Made by a program: the position numbers and the translations under genes
The notes under the pieces: generated by a model
What the model saw: only the letters and a program-made list of their open reading frames with translations
What the model was told of the DNA's origin: nothing
Database searches by the model: none
Shown: positions 59,032 through 64,000 of the stretch, in pieces
Layout of the letters: each line of letters starts with the position of its first letter
Numbering within the stretch: position 1 is the first letter of the stretch
From: Leishmania donovani
Taxonomy: Eukaryota; Euglenozoa; Kinetoplastea; Trypanosomatida; Trypanosomatidae
Assembly (NCBI RefSeq): GCF_000227135.1
Contig: NC_018243.1
Span: forward strand, 210,923 to 274,922
Direction: 5' to 3'
Length of the DNA stretch: 64,000 bases

Positions 59032-60783
59032 CTATAATTGGCCTCCACTGGTGACGGCGCAGCGGTCCAACGTTACGTTGGGTCTCGAAGCACCGACAGG
59101 GGCAGTAGAAGAGGGCTTCCCTGGCTCAGTGCTCTTTGCCGCAGACCTCTTGTTCACGGGCAGCAGCAGAGGCACGGCTGCGAGGCCAGCACGCTGCCGT
59201 TGGTACGCGTCGACGATACGCTGGCGCAGCACTCGGCAGCCTGCCTCGATCATCTTCGCATCGAGCTCACCGCAGTCCTCCAGCTCCTGCACCGTGACGA
59301 AGTCGCCGATCAGCTTCGTGTCCACAAAAAGGAGCGGCATCTCTGGCATGTTGTGTTTATTGGTTGCACTTGTGTACAGCCTTCGCACACGTCGGTGGAA
59401 GAACTCGCTATCGGCAATGTCGATGGTGTGATGCGGGATGAGCTTGATGAAGAGCAAGTTCTCCATAAGCCGGCAACGGTCCCGCACCGCGCGCTCGCCG
59501 GTCATGCTCGTCATGAAGAGCAACACCTGCCCAGGGCCGTAGCGTGAGAGGCAGTCGTCAAACATGGAGGTTTCGTCGCGGTACCAGTAGTACATCATGT
59601 CAGCCTGCTGTGACTCGAAGGCGGCGCGCTCCTCCTCCGTGGTCTGCTTCAGCTCCGAAAGCCGCGGCTCAGCGACGCAGTATCCCTCATCTGTGTCCCC
59701 CCGCTCCGCCGCCTTGCGCGGTGCGCCGTCGTCCGCTGCGCCCTCGCGGCAACCTGTGTAGGCTAAAGAGGGTACCGCCGAAGGGCAGGGTGGTAGCGGC
59801 CGTCTTTGAAGAAGAGTCGCAGTAGACGGAGGAGTAGCTGCAACTGTCGCCGCATCGGCGTTGTACGCATCCCGCCCCGGCTTCGACGCAGGTGGCGCTC
59901 TCGCGGTGAGCGCCGCCGCCGCTGATTCGGGACTCTTACGCGCTGCCGTTGGTGCGAACACGCCACACGTGCTCGATTCATTGAGCTGCCCCTCGGCCAT
60001 CGGCGCGGAGGCCTCGCGAAGATCGTGCAGCTCACCGTCTTTCTGGTCCAGTCGCCCTCGGCTACGCGGGCGTGACGCAGCCACTCCCGACCCGGTCACA
60101 CCGTCAGTCGTACCATCCGAGACCCGGTGTTCACTTTGCCCTTTCATTAGCGTTTGAGGGCTCGTCTCGTCCACAGGCGGCGTCACCGTCAGGGCGGATG
60201 CCCCCTGTGTGTATTGCCGGCGTGTCGTGCTGCGAGCCGGCGTGCGATTCTTGTGAGGCGCGTCCGCTGTCAACGGCGGTGCTGCCGTTGGTCTCGCCGA
60301 GACCGGCACCGCGCGTGTCGCGGTCGTGGTGCCTTCCGTGGTCGTCGACGGCCGCGTGTGCGCTGACTGGTACCCCTGATAATAAGTCGTCCCGGCGTTG
60401 TCGGCGCCAGCATCGCTGCCCTCGCATTCACAAGCACGCGGACGCGGACAGGACGGCGGTGGTAGGTATGACCTGGACGGGCTGCACGAGGAGGCTGCTG
60501 AAGCTGCAACTGGCGCCGCCACGGCGCTTCGTGTTGCACTCATTGTTGTAGCTCTTTCCAGCGATGGTGTCGTCGTCGTGATCGCGGTGGCGGCAGTGCT
60601 CTTACCCTTCTCCACTTCGCCCTTCACATATTCGATTGCTTCGTCGATCGTCATGCGACGTTTTGATACGAGGTAAGCGCAGTTCTCGCGCACGTCTGCG
60701 TCGGAGCCGGGGCAGGCAAGCTCGAGAACCCGCAGAGTGCGGTGCTGCGAGGGATAGAGAGAGGACTGCGCCATGGTACGCAT
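59032..60783 (-). CDS. Protein with a C-terminal SH3BGR/glutaredoxin-like domain
   Basis: A 583-residue protein from the ATG at 60781-60783; a second ATG three codons later (60774) is equally possible. The 250 codons of open frame upstream are CA-repeat and pyrimidine sequence. The N-terminus is ordered and charged: TLRVLELACPGSDADVRENC, then SKRRMTIDEAIEYVKGEVEKG. A long Ser/Thr/Ala-rich middle follows. The C-terminal domain, about 418-515, has the thioredoxin fold of SH3BGR and glutaredoxin-related proteins: QVLLFMTSMTGERAVRDRC, IPHHTIDIADSEFFHRRV, MPLLFVDTKLIGDFVTVQEL and EDCGELDAKM. The redox CxxC is absent, replaced by TSMTG as in SH3BGR proteins, so thiol-disulfide activity is not expected. 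The cellular role is unknown. Confidence 0.8.
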   Translation of the reverse strand: MRTMAQSSLYPSQHRTLRVLELACPGSDADVRENCAYLVSKRRMTIDEAIEYVKGEVEKGKSTAATAITTTTPSLERATTMSATRSAVAAPVAASAASSCSPSRSYLPPPSCPRPRACECEGSDAGADNAGTTYYQGYQSAHTRPSTTTEGTTTATRAVPVSARPTAAPPLTADAPHKNRTPARSTTRRQYTQGASALTVTPPVDETSPQTLMKGQSEHRVSDGTTDGVTGSGVAASRPRSRGRLDQKDGELHDLREASAPMAEGQLNESSTCGVFAPTAARKSPESAAAALTARAPPASKPGRDAYNADAATVAATPPSTATLLQRRPLPPCPSAVPSLAYTGCREGAADDGAPRKAAERGDTDEGYCVAEPRLSELKQTTEEERAAFESQQADMMYYWYRDETSMFDDCLSRYGPGQVLLFMTSMTGERAVRDRCRLMENLLFIKLIPHHTIDIADSEFFHRRVRRLYTSATNKHNMPEMPLLFVDTKLIGDFVTVQELEDCGELDAKMIEAGCRVLRQRIVDAYQRQRAGLAAVPLLLPVNKRSAAKSTEPGKPSSTAPVGASRPNVTLDRCAVTSGGQL

Positions 60784-61273
60784 GGGCGCGTGTGTGTCTG
60801 TGTGTAAGGAGGGAGGGAGGGGCAGACGGCGGTGAATGAGAACGCAAAACAACGAGTGAATGCCCTGATAGGCACGCACGCACACGGACAGACAGAAACG
60901 CAAGCGCCAATCACAAATCGAAGAAAGGGAGGTGAGAGAGAGAAGCAGACAACGGCCACAGGGGAGGAGGGGGCGAGGAGAGCACACGCGAGCGACAAGG
61001 CAGGGAGAGAGGGAAGGCGAAGAAAACAAGTATGGAAGTGCGCTCTGCGTAAGGTGCACGTCGGAGTCACGTCTCTTCCTGTGTGTGTGTGTGTGTGTGT
61101 ATTTGTGTGGGTATGCTTTCGTTCTCAGGGGAGAGAAAAGAGCAAGGAGTGGAGAGGAAGATGGCAAGGAGACTGTGAAGACGGCGGTGAGAAAGGCATA
61201 GAAGAAGAGGGAAGTCCCCACAGAAAAAGAAAGGAGCAGCCGGTGCAGCAGCACTTCAGGAACTGCCGCAAGC

Positions 61274-61296
61274 GCTGTGTGTGTGCGTGTGTGTGT

Positions 61297-61328
<32 letters not shown>
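61274..61328. repeat. Interrupted TG microsatellite
   Basis: About 55 bases of TG repeat with single C and A interruptions. Confidence 0.9.
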
Positions 61329-61584
61329 CGGTGGAAAGTGGAAGGGTGGATGACGGATGGAACTGAAGATGTGCACCCACGCACACACCAATACGCACAG
61401 TTGGTGTGGTAGCTGTGTCTGTGGAGCCGGGTTCGTTGAGGGATAAGGGGGTTAGTTTAGGGGGACTCCATCTCAGCTTGTGAGGCCGCGTGACAGCCGC
61501 ATTCTCACCGCACAAGCACACGCGCGCACACACCCATCGCCTCCACGTTCACATCTGCAGACCTTCCGGGAATGGTTGTGCCAT

Positions 61585-61612
<28 letters not shown>
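61585..61612. repeat. (CA)14 microsatellite
   Basis: A perfect CA dinucleotide run of 28 bases. It lies about 260 bases from the opposite-sense TG repeat at 61274-61328, so the two could pair as an inverted repeat. Confidence 0.9.
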
Positions 61613-61615
<3 letters not shown>

Positions 61616-62673
61616 CCTCCTCTACCGATCCCCCCGTCAAAAGTTGCGAGCGGCGGCGTGTTAGAGGGAGAGGAGGGAGAAGAGGCGCGCACAACACACA
61701 CTTCTTCGTTGCCGCTATTTCTCGTCAACCAGCAGCCAGTATGCATCTAGAAGAGACCCCCACCCCCGAAAGCAAACATCAAAATACATTCAAAAAGCAT
61801 GTAGGCAAGCACACGCACACGCACAGTTGCGTGTACGCCATGTAACTCATCGCCGCATACGCATAGGTGAACCCAAGTGTCCACGAAGGGGATGCGGATG
61901 GTCGAATGAAAGCTGGCAGTAGTGGCAACAGCGGCAGTTGGCCACGAACTTGTCTAGGCCATGGTACTCGGCAAGCACACATCCCCGCCGCCCTCCCTTC
62001 GCTGTGTATCGGTCTCGCGCAGCGGCTTTCCTAGTCCCCCGCCGCCCCCGTCCCCCTTTCTTTCCGCGCTATCGGCCGTATCATCTGACGAAGGAGAAGG
62101 GACGAGAGAGGGAGAGAGGGAGAGAGGGGGCAAAAACGCGCGTAGGGAAGAGAAGGGGAGGGGAGGAAAGAGGAGGGAGGGCGGGGAAGGGGTATGCACG
62201 GCAGTGGAGAGGCCCACCGGCAGCAATGGGGGTGAAGGGGGCACGTGATCATCGTCGTCTGCCCCACCTCCCATCCCCCATCCGCCGCATCGATGCCGTG
62301 CCGCCGCACTGCCTCGAGGTGGCGAGTAAAACGTAAAGGGAAGGTACAAGTGAAACGAAGCAAAGAACGAACGCACAACACATGAAGGAGAGAGTGCGCT
62401 CCTTCAGAGAATGCAGCCCACCGGGGGGAGAGAGAGCGGCTGGAAACAGGGTTTGTTGGGGCACACGCCTCGGCGCACCTGTGTGAGTGTGTGTGCGAAG
62501 GGAGGGAGGGGGTACTTTCATCGGCCCTGGCGTGTACACACACCACGGAAACACACACACACACGTACACACAGGTGCGCACCTTGCAGAGAGACGCGAG
62601 CCTTCATCGCCCTAACCTTCTTCTCTTGTCGACCCGTGCACACGGGGCATCGCTTTCAACTGGTGAGGGAGAC

Positions 62674-62687
62674 GGGGGGGGGGGGGG
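62674..62687 (+). repeat. Poly-G run (14 bases)
   Basis: The longest homopolymer in the window; its length is uncertain in assembled short reads. Confidence 0.8.
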
Positions 62688-64000
62688 CAGCAGTGAGAGA
62701 GGGGTCGGGAGACAGTGAAAGGGACAGAGTGCTGGGAGGAGTGCCCCACATTCCTGTCCACATCCCTCCCAATATCAGCCTCCTTCACGATGATGAGCCG
62801 ACGCTCTGTAGCGTGGGTGCCGCACTCGGTAGGCTTGCGTCAGCTCGTAACGCCTCCTGAAGGCGATCTGGCGTGCTGCCGGAAGGGCGGTGCCGACGCA
62901 TCGGCTCCTGCTTGCGTGGTTCGAAGAGCGCTGGTGGAGTCCCGGCGGCGTCGCAGGCCGCCGCTGTTAACGGGACCGAAGGCATTTGGCAATGTCTCTG
63001 ACAAAAGCTCACGCAGAAGGAGAGAGGGGGCCGCGCGATGGTGGCAAGCGACGTGCGGCTTCAGGGAAAGAGGGAGAAAGGGAGAGAGGAAGGGGAGCAG
63101 CAGAAGCAAGAGAGAGAGAGAGAGACAACGGCGGCGATGTCGATGATGGTGCTGCTGTGGTGCACTGCGTATTAGTGTGTGTCTGTTGAGTGTATGTTCG
63201 TTCCGCCACACAAGTGGTGCCACTGTTGAGTCCTTCTCCTTTCGCTGCGCGCGTGATGTATATCCGTGTATACGCGTCAAGCGGTGACTGTGTATCTGTA
63301 ACGTGTATAAGGCTGTGTGCAGGTGTGTGCTCGTCCCATGAAGCGTACGGGTGGGTGCGCGCGTTCAGAAGCAGGTCGGAGAGAGCCACTGCGAAGAGAG
63401 GGCGAAGAGAAGCGGAAGAAGATAGTGAGGGAAGTGGAGCCAGGTGAGAGGCGGTGACGCACACACACGCACTCGTGCGCGTACAACCATACTCGCATGC
63501 GGGAATGTGGGCAGGAGCGGAAAAGGTGCAACAGAGAGGGACGTATATGTAAAGGGCGCTCTTCGCATACCAGGCGCACCGCTCATCCATTTCCCCGCCG
63601 CTTCTCTCCCTCCCCTGTCGGTCCCCACCATGACAGCAGTGGGAGGGAGAGAAGAAGACGGTGCCAGCGCAAGGACGCTGTGGCGGTCACCCGAGCCGAC
63701 ATCACAGCAGAACTACAAGACAGGCGTGTGCGCGCGCGAGAGATGGGGAGGGGAGGGGGACAACGTGGCCGCTCTTGACGGCCACCGCTCCACGTCGTCC
63801 CTCCTCTTCACACGCAATCAAGTTTGATTTTCGTCGACCGGAGTAATGATGTTGTTGCTGTTGCGTGTGTGTGCGCGCACACAGATAGCGGGATAGGCAG
63901 CGATACAGTACGTCGGGGGCGAGGCAAACGCCCTTCAGCCCACGGCGCACACAGACACTCACGCGCTCGCGCCCATCCTCAGATGGCACCCCCACCACCA

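Larger units (their letters stand above)
60784..64000. other. Non-coding right end (about 3.2 kb)
   Basis: No credible gene. It holds TG/CA runs (61080-61100, 61274-61328, 61585-61612), a long purine-rich tract at 62085-62195 (pyrimidine in the transcript), a 14-G run at 62674-62687 and further purine tracts at 63060-63125. The 5' end of the neighbouring transcript probably lies in the left part. Confidence 0.6.

Noticed and set aside
60784..61533. 250-residue N-terminal extension of the SH3BGR-like protein
   Set aside because: It is composed of His-Thr repeats from the CA microsatellite and pyrimidine tracts; this is 5' UTR.
61274..61612. TG and CA runs considered as a CRISPR-like or regulatory array
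   Set aside because: They are plain dinucleotide microsatellites without unique spacers.

Overview
This window looks like a piece of a Leishmania-type trypanosomatid nuclear chromosome (subfamily Leishmaniinae). The reasons are a GC-rich sequence, no visible introns, long intergenic regions full of TG/CA microsatellites and purine/pyrimidine tracts, divergent kinetoplastid histone H3, and the fact that every credible gene lies on the minus strand. That is one directional polycistronic unit read from right to left. The combination of an H3 array, SPO11, AP endonuclease, eIF2A, a large ubiquitin hydrolase and transaldolase recalls Leishmania chromosome 16 as I remember it. The species cannot be fixed from the sequence alone, and the synteny is recollection rather than a search.

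Layout from left to right (transcription runs the other way). 1-4946: the end of a tandem histone H3 array, damaged by assembly gaps, with one copy cut by a gap, one truncated or chimeric copy, and one that is complete once a gap duplication is removed. 4947-8354: a large low-complexity protein with an AT-hook-like motif. 9071-11035: a SPO11/topoisomerase VI-A homologue. 11589-13547: a cyclophilin-RRM protein of the PPIL4 type. 14733-15050 and 16032-16583: two neighbouring RING-H2 genes of the APC11/RBX family. 17495-19369: a coiled-coil protein. 21097-23121: a probable mitochondrial protein with three ArdC-N-like repeats. 24650-25993: AP endonuclease. 26991-28646: eIF2A. 29459-32005: a protein with two LysM-like domains. 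33464-36493: an Arg/Ser-rich hypothetical protein. 37112-38701: a leucine-rich repeat protein. 39596-45283: a USP-family deubiquitinase. 46725-48947: a degenerate TDP2-like endonuclease/exonuclease/phosphatase fold. 49707-51515: a HAD-family hydrolase. 55166-56158: transaldolase. 59032-60783: a protein with an SH3BGR/glutaredoxin-like domain. The right end to 64000 appears non-coding.

Functional themes are DNA break formation and repair (SPO11, AP endonuclease, TDP2-like protein), ubiquitin signalling (two cullin/APC-type RINGs and a USP), RNA and translation (PPIL4-like protein, eIF2A), and sugar metabolism (transaldolase). In trypanosomatids neighbours in a polycistron are not normally functionally coordinated, so no operon logic should be read from this. 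Expression would be set by trans-splicing and polyadenylation signals; several probable spliced-leader acceptor sites are listed.

The assembly needs care. All five N-gaps are 99 bases. Four of them are flanked by exact direct copies of 198-337 bp that abut the gap, so they look like unmerged contig overlaps rather than missing sequence. An Illumina-adapter-like remnant sits beside one of them. No CRISPR array, transposon, tRNA or rRNA gene was recognised.
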